64,000 nt of DNA from Natronolimnobius baerhuensis (GCF_002177135.1 NZ_MWPH01000003.1:310001-374000); one strand, 5' to 3'. Counted from the stretch's first letter, positions 25,258 to 34,710 are shown. Program-made: numbers and translations. The notes: generated by a model from the sequence alone, not told the origin.

Positions 25258-26187
25258 CTACTCAGCGTTGGAAAACGGAATCTCGAGGACGTCGCCATCG
25301 TCGGGGGCGATCACCTCGTGATCGGCGATTTCCCGTGCCTGCTCGAGGTGGTCGTCGACGTGGCCGGCGTAGCGCGAGGAGAGATGGACGAGTGCGAGGC
25401 GGTCCGCGCCGGCGCGATTGGCGATTTCGGCGGCCTGTCTGGCCGTCGAGTGAGCCGTTTTTGCGGCCCGCTCTGCCCGGTCGTCCGCGAACGTCGCGTC
25501 GTGAATCAGCAGGTCGGGTTCGTCGGCGACCTCGAGCGTTTCGACCGTCGGGCGGGTGTCGCCCGTGTAGACGATGGTGCGGCCCGGCCGCGGCTCGCCG
25601 ACGACCTGCTCGGGGTCGACGACGGTGCCGTCCTCGAGTTCGACGGCCTCGCCGTTGTGGAGCCTCGAGAATTTCGGGCCGACGGGGACGCCGAGTTCTT
25701 CGGCGTGCTCGCGGTCGAAGCGGCCCTTGCGGTCGTCCTCGACGAGGGCGTAGCCGACCGAGCGGGTGTCGTGGTCAGTGTTGAAGACGCGGACCTCGTA
25801 CTCGTCGGCGCGGTAGGCGACATCGCCGCCGCCGATCTCGTTGATGTGCACGGGAAACGAGGGGCTGTTGTCCAGTGCGGTGACGAGGTTTCTGAGCGAC
25901 TGTCGGGTGCCCTGTGGCGTATGAATCGTCAGCGGCGCGTCGCGTTCGTTGAACGCCATCGTCTGGAGCAAGCCGGGAATTCCAAGGACGTGATCGCCGT
26001 GGAGATGCGTGACAAACAGATTTGAGATCGAAAAGCCGGTTCCAAACCGCATCATCTGTCGCTGGGTTCCTTCGCCGGCGTCGAACAGCAACTCATCGCC
26101 CTCGCGGGCAACGTAGAGTCCGCTTGGATTCCGCTCCGTCGTCGGCACCGCCCCAGCCGTCCCCAGAAACGTCACGCGTAGTGGCAT
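25258..26187 (-). CDS. rnz: Ribonuclease Z (tRNase Z)
   Basis: 309 residues. The N-terminus MPLRVTFLGTAGAVPTTERNPS and the metal motif THLHGDHVLGIPG are diagnostic of the short-form tRNase Z, a zinc-dependent metallo-beta-lactamase-fold endonuclease that removes 3' trailers from tRNA precursors. Further motifs include YTGDTRP, HDATFADD and a C-terminal HLSSRY. Length matches the short form. It lies 90 bases downstream (on the same strand) of the DUF389 start region but reads as an independent gene. Confidence 0.95.
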   Translation of the reverse strand: MPLRVTFLGTAGAVPTTERNPSGLYVAREGDELLFDAGEGTQRQMMRFGTGFSISNLFVTHLHGDHVLGIPGLLQTMAFNERDAPLTIHTPQGTRQSLRNLVTALDNSPSFPVHINEIGGGDVAYRADEYEVRVFNTDHDTRSVGYALVEDDRKGRFDREHAEELGVPVGPKFSRLHNGEAVELEDGTVVDPEQVVGEPRPGRTIVYTGDTRPTVETLEVADEPDLLIHDATFADDRAERAAKTAHSTARQAAEIANRAGADRLALVHLSSRYAGHVDDHLEQAREIADHEVIAPDDGDVLEIPFSNAE

Positions 26188-26466
26188 CTGTCCGTAGTCG
26201 ACGGCCCGCGGCTAAACCGGCTTCGGATCGATGCGCCGTCTTTGCCCGTTTTGCCCTCGTTCGAACAGTAATTCGGCCAGCTGAATTCGGCTCAATACAT
26301 CCGTTTTGATTGTTCATCTCCCCTCGAGTCACCCATGAGTCGCCGTTTCTCGAGTTTCTGTGCCCGGCTCGGGTGCCCCATCTCTTCGGCTCCGAATCCT
26401 GCGAACAAACTACGCGTTTTACGTTGCCTGAGCCCCAATGTCTGCTATCGACACATCTGAGTGCCA

Positions 26467-27669
26467 ATGAGTTCGAGATCGACCCTGGGTACGATCAAGC
26501 GAGTCGCCGCAATCTTGATCGCTATCGCGATTGTCCTCGCTGCGGGAATTCTCGTCGGCCAGGCACCGGCCATCTTCGGCGTCGAGGAGGATCCAGAGGC
26601 ATCACTCGCGTTCGAAGATCAAGAGGGCGACGGGACGAACGTGACCGTTGACAACGTCTCGCTGTCGGAGGGCGGTTTTATCGTTCTCTCCGATAGCCAG
26701 TCTGAGACGCTCGTCGTCTCCGATTATCTCGAGGATGGGAGCCACGAGAACGTCACCATCGACATCGAGGAGGACGAGGAACCGGTCTTGATCGGCCGCC
26801 TGACGGCGACCGTCCATCAGGATACGACTGACGACGAGACGTACGCCTACGACGAGACTGACGGCGCAGAGGACCATCCATACCTCGAGAACGGATTCCC
26901 GGTGAGTGAGACGGCAACGGTGACGACGACCGACGACGACGGCGTCACTGACTCGTTCGTCGTCGACTCAGTTGATGCGCCATCGACAGCCACGACAAAC
27001 GAAACGGTCGACGTCGTCGCCGAAATCAGTAACCCGACTGACTTCCAGACCCAACAGCTGGTCGACTTCCGCGTCGATGGGGCCGTCCTCGAGCAACAGC
27101 TGATTGATCTCGAGCCGGGTGAGGTTCGCGAGGTAACGTTCGAGGTCAACACGCAAGGATCGGAGCCTGGAGAGCAGACCTACGGCGTCTACACCGAAGC
27201 CGACGGCAGCCTCCATACCGTCGAACTCGAGTTCCACGCAACGCCAACAGTGACCGTCACCGACGCGACCGACGACAGCGTGACGGTCGATGCCGCACTC
27301 CCCGAGGACGGCTTCGTCGCCATCGAGGACAACGAAACGCTACGCGGGACGAGCGAGGCCCTCGAGTTTGGCGAGTACGAGAACGTCACCATCGACCTTG
27401 ACGACATGGAGAACGTGACGATTGAACTCGAGGACGACGACATCGACTCCGTCGAGGAAGACGACGAACTCACGGCGGTCCTGTACAGCGGCGACCCCGA
27501 TAACTACGAGAGCGAGTCACCCATCGAGTACAACGGCGAACCGGTCGATACGACGTTTACGCTCGAGGAGGCGATGTCCGAGGACGATGAGTCGGCTGCG
27601 GGTGATAGCGACGACAACGAGGGCGACAACGGCGACGAAGTTGCCGAGGGCGAAGACGACGACCAGTAG
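26467..27669 (+). CDS. Membrane-anchored extracellular protein with DUF7282-like repeats
   Basis: 400 residues from ATG 26467; GTG 26461 is possible. An N-terminal hydrophobic segment (VAAILIAIAIVLAAGILVG) acts as a signal or anchor. The extracellular region has two similar ~100-residue segments (GGFIVLSDSQSETLVV... and GFVAIEDNETLRGTSE...), which resemble the haloarchaeal DUF7282 domain. A CARDB-like segment (NETVDVVAEISNPTDF) lies between them. The C-terminus is an acidic low-complexity tail. Probably a cell-surface protein; role unknown. Confidence 0.72.
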   Translation: MSSRSTLGTIKRVAAILIAIAIVLAAGILVGQAPAIFGVEEDPEASLAFEDQEGDGTNVTVDNVSLSEGGFIVLSDSQSETLVVSDYLEDGSHENVTIDIEEDEEPVLIGRLTATVHQDTTDDETYAYDETDGAEDHPYLENGFPVSETATVTTTDDDGVTDSFVVDSVDAPSTATTNETVDVVAEISNPTDFQTQQLVDFRVDGAVLEQQLIDLEPGEVREVTFEVNTQGSEPGEQTYGVYTEADGSLHTVELEFHATPTVTVTDATDDSVTVDAALPEDGFVAIEDNETLRGTSEALEFGEYENVTIDLDDMENVTIELEDDDIDSVEEDDELTAVLYSGDPDNYESESPIEYNGEPVDTTFTLEEAMSEDDESAAGDSDDNEGDNGDEVAEGEDDDQ

Positions 27670-27717
27670 CGCGCACAATCGACCGATTCTTACCCATCCC
27701 GTTCGTAGCGTCCGTCG

Positions 27718-28722
27718 ATGGACGCGCCGCTGTGGACTGATACCTACGCGCCCGAGTTGGCCGAGTTGCCACAGGACGACGCCCGCGAATACCTAGAGCG
27801 GGCAGTCGAGGAGCCGCTTAACCTCCTGTTGCAGGGCCCGCCGGGAAGCGGCAAGACCGCAGCGGCACGCGCACTCGCTCGAGAGGCACACGCTGACCCC
27901 GATAACGACCTCGTCGAGATCAACGTCGCGGACTTCTTCGGGCGAACGAAAACCGAGATCAAGAACGATCCGCGCTTCTCGCAGTTCCTCGTAGGCCGCT
28001 CCTCGATGTCCAAACGCGACATGATCAATCGCGTGCTCAAGGAATCGGCGAGCTACTCCTCCGTCTCCGGCGAGTACAAGACGATTCTACTGGACAACGC
28101 CGAGGACGTCCGAGAGGACTTCCAGCAGGCGTTGCGTCGGATCATGGAGAAACACCACCAGACAACCCAGTTTGTTATCGCGACGCGCCAGCCGACGAAA
28201 CTCATCCCGCCGATTCGCTCGCGCTGTTTCCCCGTCTCCTTTCGCTCGCCGACGACCGACGAAACCGTCGCCGTCTTAGAGCGCATTCTCGAGGCCGAGG
28301 CTGTCGAGTACGACGCGGACGGCCTCGAGTTCGTTTCGAACTACGCCGGGGGCAACCTCCGCGAGGCGATTTTGGGTGCCCAGACGACGGTCGAAGCCGA
28401 AGGCCAACTCACGATGAACGCGGCCTACGAGACGCTCGGAGAAGTCGGCTTAGACGATGACCTCGAGTCGATGCTTGATGACGCTGAGGAAGGCGAGTTT
28501 ACCGACGCTCGAAAGACGCTTGACGATCTGCTGGTCGATGAGGGCTTAGACGGCGAGGAAGTGCTCGACGGCATCTTGCGGATTGCGCGGAAACGCTACC
28601 AGGGCCCGCAACTCGCTCGCATTCACCGCCTCGCCGCAGATGTCGAGTTCGAACTCCACGAGGGAACGAGCGACCGGATTCACGTCTCGCACCTGCTGGC
28701 GGAGCTGGGCCGAGACGCGTAA
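27718..28722 (+). CDS. rfcC: Replication factor C small-subunit paralogue (RfcC)
   Basis: 334 residues. Walker A (GPPGSGKTA) is intact, the SRC motif is SRCF, and the C-terminal helical RFC domain is present. The Walker B box, normally DEAD, reads LLDNAED, so the catalytic Glu is Asn. It matches the haloarchaeal third RFC subunit (RfcC) rather than the canonical small subunit. RFC loads the PCNA clamp; this subunit is probably ATPase-weak and structural. It is followed by the acyl-CoA thioesterase gene on the same strand. Confidence 0.88.
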   Translation: MDAPLWTDTYAPELAELPQDDAREYLERAVEEPLNLLLQGPPGSGKTAAARALAREAHADPDNDLVEINVADFFGRTKTEIKNDPRFSQFLVGRSSMSKRDMINRVLKESASYSSVSGEYKTILLDNAEDVREDFQQALRRIMEKHHQTTQFVIATRQPTKLIPPIRSRCFPVSFRSPTTDETVAVLERILEAEAVEYDADGLEFVSNYAGGNLREAILGAQTTVEAEGQLTMNAAYETLGEVGLDDDLESMLDDAEEGEFTDARKTLDDLLVDEGLDGEEVLDGILRIARKRYQGPQLARIHRLAADVEFELHEGTSDRIHVSHLLAELGRDA

Positions 28723-28810
28723 GCGCGAACTCGCTCGAGGCGAGGGCCTCGTCTATCGCGAAAACCGCCCGATGGCAAAGCTTCTTTGCGGTCTCGAGGA
28801 ACACGAGCGT

Positions 28811-29248
28811 ATGCCAACTGTCCTCGATACTCATATCGAGAATCGCTTTCGCGTTCAGCCGAATCACGCGAACAACAACGACTCGCTGCACGGCGGGAAC
28901 CTGATGAAGTGGCTCGACGAGATTGGGGCAATGTCCGCGATGCGCTTTGCCGGCGAAACCTGTGTCACCGCGCAGGTGAACGAACTCGCCTTCGAACGGC
29001 CGATCAGAATCGGCGATACGGCGCTGGTCGAGGCCTACGTCTACGACGCGGGACGGACGAGCGCCCACGTCGCACTCCGTGCCTGGCGCGAAGAACCCAG
29101 AAGCGGCGAGACTGAGAAGACGACTGCCTCCTCGTTTACGTTCGTCGCAATCGATGAGGATGGTTCGCCGGTGCCGGTCCCTGATCTCACCGTCGACAGC
29201 GAGCGAGGCGAAGCACTCCGTGAGCGGGCGCTCGACGCCGAGTACTAA
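28811..29248 (+). CDS. Hotdog-fold acyl-CoA thioesterase
   Basis: 145 residues from ATG 28811; an in-frame ATG at 28772 is an alternative start. The sequence has N-terminal RVQPNHANNNDSLHGGNLMKWLDEIGAMSAMRFAG, split here by convention: the pattern of an Asn/His segment, GGNLMKWLDE and a central helix is typical of 4-hydroxybenzoyl-CoA thioesterase/YciA hotdog proteins. Segments CVTAQVNELAFERP and ALVEAYVYDAG form the sheet. It hydrolyses acyl-CoA thioesters in the cytoplasm; chain-length preference is unknown. Confidence 0.85.
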   Translation: MPTVLDTHIENRFRVQPNHANNNDSLHGGNLMKWLDEIGAMSAMRFAGETCVTAQVNELAFERPIRIGDTALVEAYVYDAGRTSAHVALRAWREEPRSGETEKTTASSFTFVAIDEDGSPVPVPDLTVDSERGEALRERALDAEY

Positions 29249-29272
29249 CCGAAATCGCGTGTCAGAGACGCG

Positions 29273-30319
29273 CTACTCGAGCACCAGCACGTACCGCGTC
29301 AGCGACCGATGCACGCGCCGTTCGAACGTGGCCTCGAGTTCCCAGCCTGCCGCCTGCGCTTCGTCTTGCCACGACCGATCAGCGACGACGACGGCTCGTG
29401 ACGCGACGCGGCGGGCTTCGGCGAGCGCGCCGGCAACGAGGTCCTCGAGGCGGTGGGTTTCAATCTTCGACTGGCGGCCGTAGGGAGCGTCGAAGACCAC
29501 GCCGTCGACGGCGTCGTCGGCGAGCGGCAAGCGGGTTCCGTCACCGCGTCCGACGTGCCAGGAGCCGCGGTCGACGCCCGTCGGCGAGAGGTTGGGGGCG
29601 TCGAGAAAGTGCTCGAGATTCGTCCGTGCGCCTGCAGCCATCTTTTCCTGAGCGTCGGTGCCGATCACGTCCGCGCCGACGAGACCAGCCTCGACGAGCA
29701 CGCCGCCGGTGCCACACATGGGATCGAGAATTGTCGCGCCTGAGCGTGCGCCGGCGACGTTGGCGACGGCGCGAGCGAGCAGCGGGTCCATGCTGCCGGG
29801 CTGGAAGAAGGGCTTGTCTGTCGGTGCGCGCGTCCCGAAATCGCGGACGCTCTCGGCGGCGAGCCAGCCGAGCGCACAGACGGAGTCCTGTTCGCTTTCG
29901 GCGTCGGTGCTGCCGACTGAACCGGCCGAAAACACCGCACGCAGAAGATGATCCGGATCGTCGAGATCAACCGAAAAGCCGCGTTCGACGAGCACGCGCC
30001 CGAGTTCGCGTTCGGCGCGTTCGGTATCGATGCCCGTCGCGCCGTGGACATCCGTTGCGCGGACAGCGATTGATCCATCGTCGCGCTCGAGCGTGGCGGC
30101 CTCGAGTAACGCCTGTGCGCTCTCGAGGTCGGCGTCGGTTCGGCCGAGTAACCCACTCGCGCGGTGGGTGTAGGCCAGGCCGCGAACGCGTTCGGGGGCG
30201 ATCCCACGGGCAACGGCGAGGCCGGGTGCAATCGGTCGCACGCCAGTCGCCGCACTTTCTGCCTCGCGGGCTGCGAACGCATCGTCCTCACCACCGAGCT
30301 CGAGCAGGTACACAGCCAT
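29273..30319 (-). CDS. trmG10: tRNA (guanine10-N2)-methyltransferase, Trm-G10 family
   Basis: 348 residues. An N-terminal THUMP-like region (residues ~50-150) is followed by a Rossmann methyltransferase domain with the SAM loop DPMCGTGGVLVEA and the catalytic DAPYGR (DPPY-type) motif. The family (TIGR01177) makes N2-methyl- or N2,N2-dimethylguanosine at position 10 of tRNA. The DAPYG form of the motif is normal for this family. Upstream, the divergent gene encodes TBP; the two share a ~155-base promoter region. Confidence 0.9.
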   Translation of the reverse strand: MAVYLLELGGEDDAFAAREAESAATGVRPIAPGLAVARGIAPERVRGLAYTHRASGLLGRTDADLESAQALLEAATLERDDGSIAVRATDVHGATGIDTERAERELGRVLVERGFSVDLDDPDHLLRAVFSAGSVGSTDAESEQDSVCALGWLAAESVRDFGTRAPTDKPFFQPGSMDPLLARAVANVAGARSGATILDPMCGTGGVLVEAGLVGADVIGTDAQEKMAAGARTNLEHFLDAPNLSPTGVDRGSWHVGRGDGTRLPLADDAVDGVVFDAPYGRQSKIETHRLEDLVAGALAEARRVASRAVVVADRSWQDEAQAAGWELEATFERRVHRSLTRYVLVLE

Positions 30320-30440
30320 GTGTCGCTGGGGCGCTCCTATGAGCCTACCGCTTTCTCGAGTCGGCTCCGGTCCGATTTCGGGGAGACTCTCCTTGGGCAG
30401 AGTGTCGACATACCGGATATATCATGCGGCGGCACCAACC

Positions 30441-30448
30441 TTTATAAA
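30441..30448 (+). promoter_or_regulatory. TATA box of the TBP gene
   Basis: TTTATAAA is centred about 30 bases before ATG 30476, so the transcript should be almost leaderless. Nearby purine-rich bases are consistent with a BRE. The promoter of the gene that encodes the TATA-binding protein itself is a canonical TATA sequence. Confidence 0.55.
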
Positions 30449-30475
30449 CCTTAAATACGTCTTTTTAAGCGACTA

Positions 30476-31036
30476 ATGACGGACCCGAAGGATACCATCA
30501 ATATCGAAAACGTGGTAGCGTCGACCGGTATCGGCCAGGAACTCGATCTCCAGAGTGTGGCGATGGACTTAGAGGGGGCCGACTACGACCCTGAGCAGTT
30601 CCCCGGTCTCGTCTACCGCACGCAGAATCCAAAGTCCGCCGCACTGATTTTCCGCTCGGGGAAGATCGTCTGTACCGGCGCGAAAAGCACTGACGACGTC
30701 CACGAGAGCCTTCGTATCGTCTTCGATAAGCTCCGTGAACTCCAGATTCAGGTCAACGACGACCCTGAAATCGTCGTCCAGAACATCGTCACCTCCGCGG
30801 ACCTCGGTCGCAACCTCAACCTGAACGCCATCGCAATCGGCCTCGGCCTCGAGAACATCGAGTACGAACCAGAGCAGTTCCCGGGTCTGGTCTACCGTCT
30901 CGACGAACCCGAAGTCGTTGCCCTGCTGTTTGGCTCCGGCAAACTCGTCATCACCGGCGGCAAGAAGCCAGAAGATGCCGAACACGCCGTCGACAAAATC
31001 GTCTCGCGTCTCGAAGACCTCGGTCTGCTCGAGTAA
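30476..31036 (+). CDS. tbp: TATA-box-binding protein
   Basis: 186 residues comprising the two direct repeats of TBP: INIENVVASTGIGQELDL...FPGLVYRTQNP...ALIFRSGKIVCTGAKS and VQNIVTSADLGRNLNL...FPGLVYRLDEP...LLFGSGKLVITGGKK. TBP binds promoter TATA boxes and recruits TFB and RNA polymerase. Haloarchaea usually encode several TBPs; this one has the standard length and full conservation. Its promoter is described separately. It diverges from the Trm-G10 gene. Confidence 0.97.
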   Translation: MTDPKDTINIENVVASTGIGQELDLQSVAMDLEGADYDPEQFPGLVYRTQNPKSAALIFRSGKIVCTGAKSTDDVHESLRIVFDKLRELQIQVNDDPEIVVQNIVTSADLGRNLNLNAIAIGLGLENIEYEPEQFPGLVYRLDEPEVVALLFGSGKLVITGGKKPEDAEHAVDKIVSRLEDLGLLE

Positions 31037-31236
31037 GCCGCTGGGTTGAGATCGGTTGACGCTCGATTGACGCGCAATCGATGAGACCGACGATGCTCGT
31101 TTCTGTTCGTTCCCGCTCGTCCGCGCCGTTCGGACGACGGCCGACCTATAGTGTCCTGTGACTGTCGCCGACCGGTGGGTATTGACCACTGTGCCGGCCA
31201 TTTGTTGACAGTCGTCCAGGACGTACCGTCCAAGAA

Positions 31237-32262
31237 ATGCAACCGCTGTACCTGTTTGTGGGCCTCGCGATCCTCGTCACGGTGATCATCGATATCCTCT
31301 GGACGACGCTCTGGGTCGATGGTGGTGCTGGCCCGGTTTCGGGGCGGTTGGCGGCCAAACTCTGGCGCGGTCTTCGCGCCATCAGCCGTGGCAACTCGCG
31401 TTTGCTCAGCCTCGCCGGGCCGCTCATTCTCGTGTCAACGCTTGCGCTGTGGATCGCCCTCTTGTGGATCGGCTGGACGCTGCTGTTTGCGGGCGGCTCG
31501 GTCGCGCTCGTCAGTGCCCACACCGGCGAACCCGCTTCCTGGTCGGGCTATATCTACTACGTCGCCTACACGATGTTTACGAACGGAAACGGCGACTACA
31601 CGCCCACGAGCGGGACCTGGGAAATCGCCAGTTCGTTCACGACGGCGACGGGGATGGCGTTCGTCACGCTCGGCGTCTCCTACGTCCTCTCGGTGATGGG
31701 AGCCGTTTCCGAGAAGCGCGCCTTTGCGAGCGACGTGACCGGGCTTGGCCATCGCAGCGAGGCGTTCGTCCGCGCAAGCTGGGACGGCAGAGACGATGCC
31801 ACAAGTAGCCAGTTCCGCGGCGTCGAACTCCCGCTCGAGTCGGTGTCCTCTCAACTCTCCCGACTTGCCAAACAGCACAAATCGTACCCGATCTTGCATT
31901 ACTACCACAGCGACCCCGGCGATGAGGCGTCGGCGATGGCCGTCCCGATTCTCGATGAGGCGCTGACGCTCTATCGCCACGGCGTTCCCGCAGACGACCA
32001 GTTGAATCCGACGCTGATCGAGGCTACCCGCTCGAGTGTTGATGACTACCTCGAGACGCTTGGCACGGCGTTTATCGAGCCTGCCGATGACGTTCCGCCT
32101 GCTCCTGACCTGGATCGGCTTCGCGAAGACGAGATTCCGACAGTCTCGGATCAGGAGTTCGACGACTCTCTCGAGGAGTTGACTGAACGCCGACGGAAAC
32201 TCCTCGGCATCGTCCGAGCCGATGCGTGGGACTGGCCACCGCTTGAAGACGAATATCGGTGA
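31237..32262 (+). CDS. Ion-channel family membrane protein
   Basis: 341 residues. Membrane spans are visible at about residues 5-24, 58-88 and 128-155, with a pore-helix-like segment YYVAYTMFTNGNGDYTPTS between the second and third. This resembles the two-transmembrane potassium channel layout, but the selectivity filter reads TNGNGDY instead of the usual TVGYGD. The C-terminal ~180 residues are cytoplasmic and acidic. Ion selectivity is uncertain; such channel-family proteins are common in haloarchaea. Confidence 0.7.
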   Translation: MQPLYLFVGLAILVTVIIDILWTTLWVDGGAGPVSGRLAAKLWRGLRAISRGNSRLLSLAGPLILVSTLALWIALLWIGWTLLFAGGSVALVSAHTGEPASWSGYIYYVAYTMFTNGNGDYTPTSGTWEIASSFTTATGMAFVTLGVSYVLSVMGAVSEKRAFASDVTGLGHRSEAFVRASWDGRDDATSSQFRGVELPLESVSSQLSRLAKQHKSYPILHYYHSDPGDEASAMAVPILDEALTLYRHGVPADDQLNPTLIEATRSSVDDYLETLGTAFIEPADDVPPAPDLDRLREDEIPTVSDQEFDDSLEELTERRRKLLGIVRADAWDWPPLEDEYR

Positions 32263-32296
32263 GCAAGAGAGGGTCGTCCTGAAACGCCGCTATCGC

Positions 32297-32545
32297 TTAG
32301 TTGGACTTCGCTTCGAGGTGGTTTCGCCCGGTCGAAGTAATGCCGTAGACGTCCGCCGAGAGCCGCTGAATGTGGCCTTCTGTGTGTAGTTGTTCGCAGT
32401 GTGTCGTCACTGTCAACGGATGAACCTCGAGTTCGGTTGCCAGTCGTGTAACCCGCAGTGGCCCCTGGTCGTCAAGCACCGATAGGACTGCGTGTGCTGG
32501 ACAGTGCATCTGGTTCGACTGATAGCTATCACTCCCAATAACCAT
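32297..32545 (-). CDS. Small winged-helix transcriptional regulator
   Basis: 82 residues in a single winged-helix domain: ILSVL-type N-terminus (HAVLSVLDDQGPLRVTRLA), recognition helix around TELEVHPLTVTTHCEQLHTEG and wing QRLSADVYGITSTGRNHL. It resembles haloarchaeal PhiH1/MarR-like minimal repressors. No ligand or dimerisation domain is present beyond the HTH. Target unknown; it is convergent with the ion channel gene and lies 75 bases downstream of the hisG stop. Confidence 0.72.
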   Translation of the reverse strand: MVIGSDSYQSNQMHCPAHAVLSVLDDQGPLRVTRLATELEVHPLTVTTHCEQLHTEGHIQRLSADVYGITSTGRNHLEAKSN

Positions 32546-32620
32546 TTCGTAACAGGACGGGATACTGAAAGGAACACAACTCAGTTCCGAGTTGTGAATG
32601 CGGCTCGTACTCGATTTCGA

Positions 32621-33478
32621 TTACTCGACGAGGCGCTCGATTTCAGTAACGAGGATGTCGCTCGCGCCGGCCTTCTTGACCTCCGTGATGGTCTCGAAGA
32701 CGTCGCTCTCGTCGACGACGGCGTGGACGGCGACTTTGCCGTTGCCGTTCTCGTCGGCGATATCCATGATCGTCGGCCCGCCCATGCCCGGAATCACGTC
32801 GCGGACGGCCTCGAGTTCGGATTCGGGGACGTTCATCATCAGGTAGCGTTTGCCGTCGGCCTGTTTAACCGAGGCGAGTGCGGTGCGAACTTCCTCGACT
32901 TTCGTGTTTTCGACGACGTCATCGCGAGCAAAGAGTCGGACGGAACTCGCGAGGACCTCGTCGACGACGGCCAAGCGATTCATTTTCAGCGTCGTGCCGG
33001 TGCTCGTAATATCGACGATGGCATCGGCCATCTCGACGTGGGGCGTGAGTTCCGTCGCGCCAGATACTTCCACGATGTCGGGTTCGACGCCGGTGTCGGC
33101 GAAGAAATCCGCCGTGATGTTCGGGAACTCGGTCGCGACGGTTTTCCCCGCCAGATCGGCTACCTCCTCGATGTCGCCATCCTCGGGCGCAGCGAGGACG
33201 AGTCGACAGCGGCCGAACTCGAGGTCGAGCAACTCAGAAACGGTCTCGACGCGGGCTTCTTGGACCTGATCGTAGCCGGTGATACCCATCTCGGCTGCGC
33301 CGTCGGCGACGTACTCCGGAATGTCCGCTGCGCGAGCGAACAGTACCGATACGTCGGGGTCGACGGTATCGGCGTAGAGTTTCCGGTCGGCACCGTTCTC
33401 GAGATGGAGTCCCGCCCGCTCGAGAAGGTCGATTGTCGGCTCGTGCAGGCGGCCCTTGTTGGGAACGGCGATTCGCAT
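32621..33478 (-). CDS. hisG: ATP phosphoribosyltransferase (long form)
   Basis: 285 residues. The first step of histidine synthesis joins ATP and PRPP. Motifs are typical: [15 protein letters not shown] at the start, the PRPP-loop region [15 protein letters not shown] and the C-terminal regulatory ACT-like domain ([25 protein letters not shown]) that marks the long form, which is feedback-inhibited by histidine and needs no HisZ. It stands alone; other his genes are not in the window. Confidence 0.95.
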   Translation of the reverse strand: MRIAVPNKGRLHEPTIDLLERAGLHLENGADRKLYADTVDPDVSVLFARAADIPEYVADGAAEMGITGYDQVQEARVETVSELLDLEFGRCRLVLAAPEDGDIEEVADLAGKTVATEFPNITADFFADTGVEPDIVEVSGATELTPHVEMADAIVDITSTGTTLKMNRLAVVDEVLASSVRLFARDDVVENTKVEEVRTALASVKQADGKRYLMMNVPESELEAVRDVIPGMGGPTIMDIADENGNGKVAVHAVVDESDVFETITEVKKAGASDILVTEIERLVE

Positions 33479-33579
33479 TGGGCGAATAATTGGGTTGGGA
33501 GGGCAATTGTCTTTTCATGTCGCCCTCGGAAACCGCCGGAACCACGGCACTTTATTGGGCGACCAGCGTTGTGCTGTGT

Positions 33580-34347
33580 ATGACGATCACTCACGATGGG
33601 CTCACCGTCTCGTGGCTCGGCTACGCAACCGCACGTCTCGAGGCCCCCGATGGAACCGTCGTCTACACCGATCCCGGCCGCTACGGCACACTCGAGGGGA
33701 CCTGGGCGGACCAGTACGGCGATGCACCACATCCAAGCGGCCCGGCCTACGACGCCCAGGATGGCGACGTCGTCGTGGTCACACACGACCATCACTACGA
33801 CAGCGACGGCGTCGAGCGCGTTGCCAGCGAGGACGCGACGATTGTCGTCTACGAGGACGTCTCGGCCGAGCGGATTACCGACGGCGGCCGCGATGTGGTC
33901 GAACCGGAGTCGCTGCCCTACGACATCGAGCGCGTCGGCTACGGCGACACCCTCTCTGTTGCGGGCGTCGACATCGACGTGATTCCGGCGTACAACCTCC
34001 CCGATGGCCCGAACGCACCCAACGGCGAGCCAATCCATCCGGAAGGGCTTGGCTGTGGGTTCGTCCTAACACTCGAGGGCACGCGCTGTTTCTGGACGGG
34101 CGACTCCGACGTCATCGACGAGCAGCAGGACCTCGAGGTGTCGCTGTTCATGCCCTCTATCGCCCAGAACTACACGATGGACCGCCACGACGCGGCCGAC
34201 CTCGCCGAGACGCTCGAGCCGGATCTCGTGCTGCCGATTCATTACAACACGTTCGCGGAACTCGAGGCGGATTCGACGGCGTTCGCCGGCGACGTCGCGA
34301 GTCGTGGCATTCCGGTCGTGCTCGACGAAGGCTCGCTCGAGCACTGA
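33580..34347 (+). CDS. Metallo-beta-lactamase-fold hydrolase
   Basis: 255 residues from ATG 33580, which is the best start (an in-frame extension to 33490 overlaps the region upstream of hisG). The metal site is VVTHDHHYDSDGVER (HxHxxDG type), with CFWTGDSDVIDE and VLPIHYNTF further down. This matches the UPF0173-like MBL hydrolases, which are predicted metal-dependent hydrolases of unknown substrate. It diverges from hisG. Confidence 0.85.
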   Translation: MTITHDGLTVSWLGYATARLEAPDGTVVYTDPGRYGTLEGTWADQYGDAPHPSGPAYDAQDGDVVVVTHDHHYDSDGVERVASEDATIVVYEDVSAERITDGGRDVVEPESLPYDIERVGYGDTLSVAGVDIDVIPAYNLPDGPNAPNGEPIHPEGLGCGFVLTLEGTRCFWTGDSDVIDEQQDLEVSLFMPSIAQNYTMDRHDAADLAETLEPDLVLPIHYNTFAELEADSTAFAGDVASRGIPVVLDEGSLEH

Positions 34348-34602
34348 CGAGGGTCCGCGTCTCTGTCTCCGCGTCGATCAGTCCGGTCACTGTGGCGAGA
34401 ACTCGGTTTTCGTCACTGTCGTAGAATCCACTCTTATTCGCTGTTCTTCCGGATAACCATCGCTTCGTGACCGGTCTTTCCAGCGTCCGTCGAATACCTA
34501 AAGGTGTATTAAGAGAATAAGCGTTCCCACCTACAATATAACTATTTGGTCTGTCTAATAAATAGGCTTATACACCGTCGACTGTCCAGCTATTGGTAGA
34601 AT
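34348..34602. other. Intergenic region upstream of the nitrate transporter
   Basis: About 255 bases without a convincing gene. The right half is AT-rich with several TATA-like elements (around 34534-34545 and CTTATAC ~34567-34573). The last one lies about 30 bases before a small ORF that starts at 34603. Confidence 0.4.
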
Positions 34603-34710
34603 ATGACTCAGTTCGTTGGGGCTAGAGCGGAAAACGATGGCAGTTGTGGAGTAGATCTGCGAACGGCATGCAATTCGGACAGACACAGGGCCGTCGGTGA
34701 GAGTGCATGA
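34603..34710 (+). CDS. Candidate 35-residue leader ORF coupled to narK
   Basis: A frame starting ATG 34603 ([13 protein letters not shown]...) runs 35 codons to TGA 34708-34710, which overlaps the narK start codon in an ATGA arrangement. A TATA-like box about 30 bases upstream would make its mRNA leaderless. Overlapping stop and start codons allow translational coupling, so it may be a leader peptide. It has no recognisable domain, one Cys pair separated by 8 residues, and no independent support, so it could also be chance. Confidence 0.3.
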   Translation: MTQFVGARAENDGSCGVDLRTACNSDRHRAVGESA

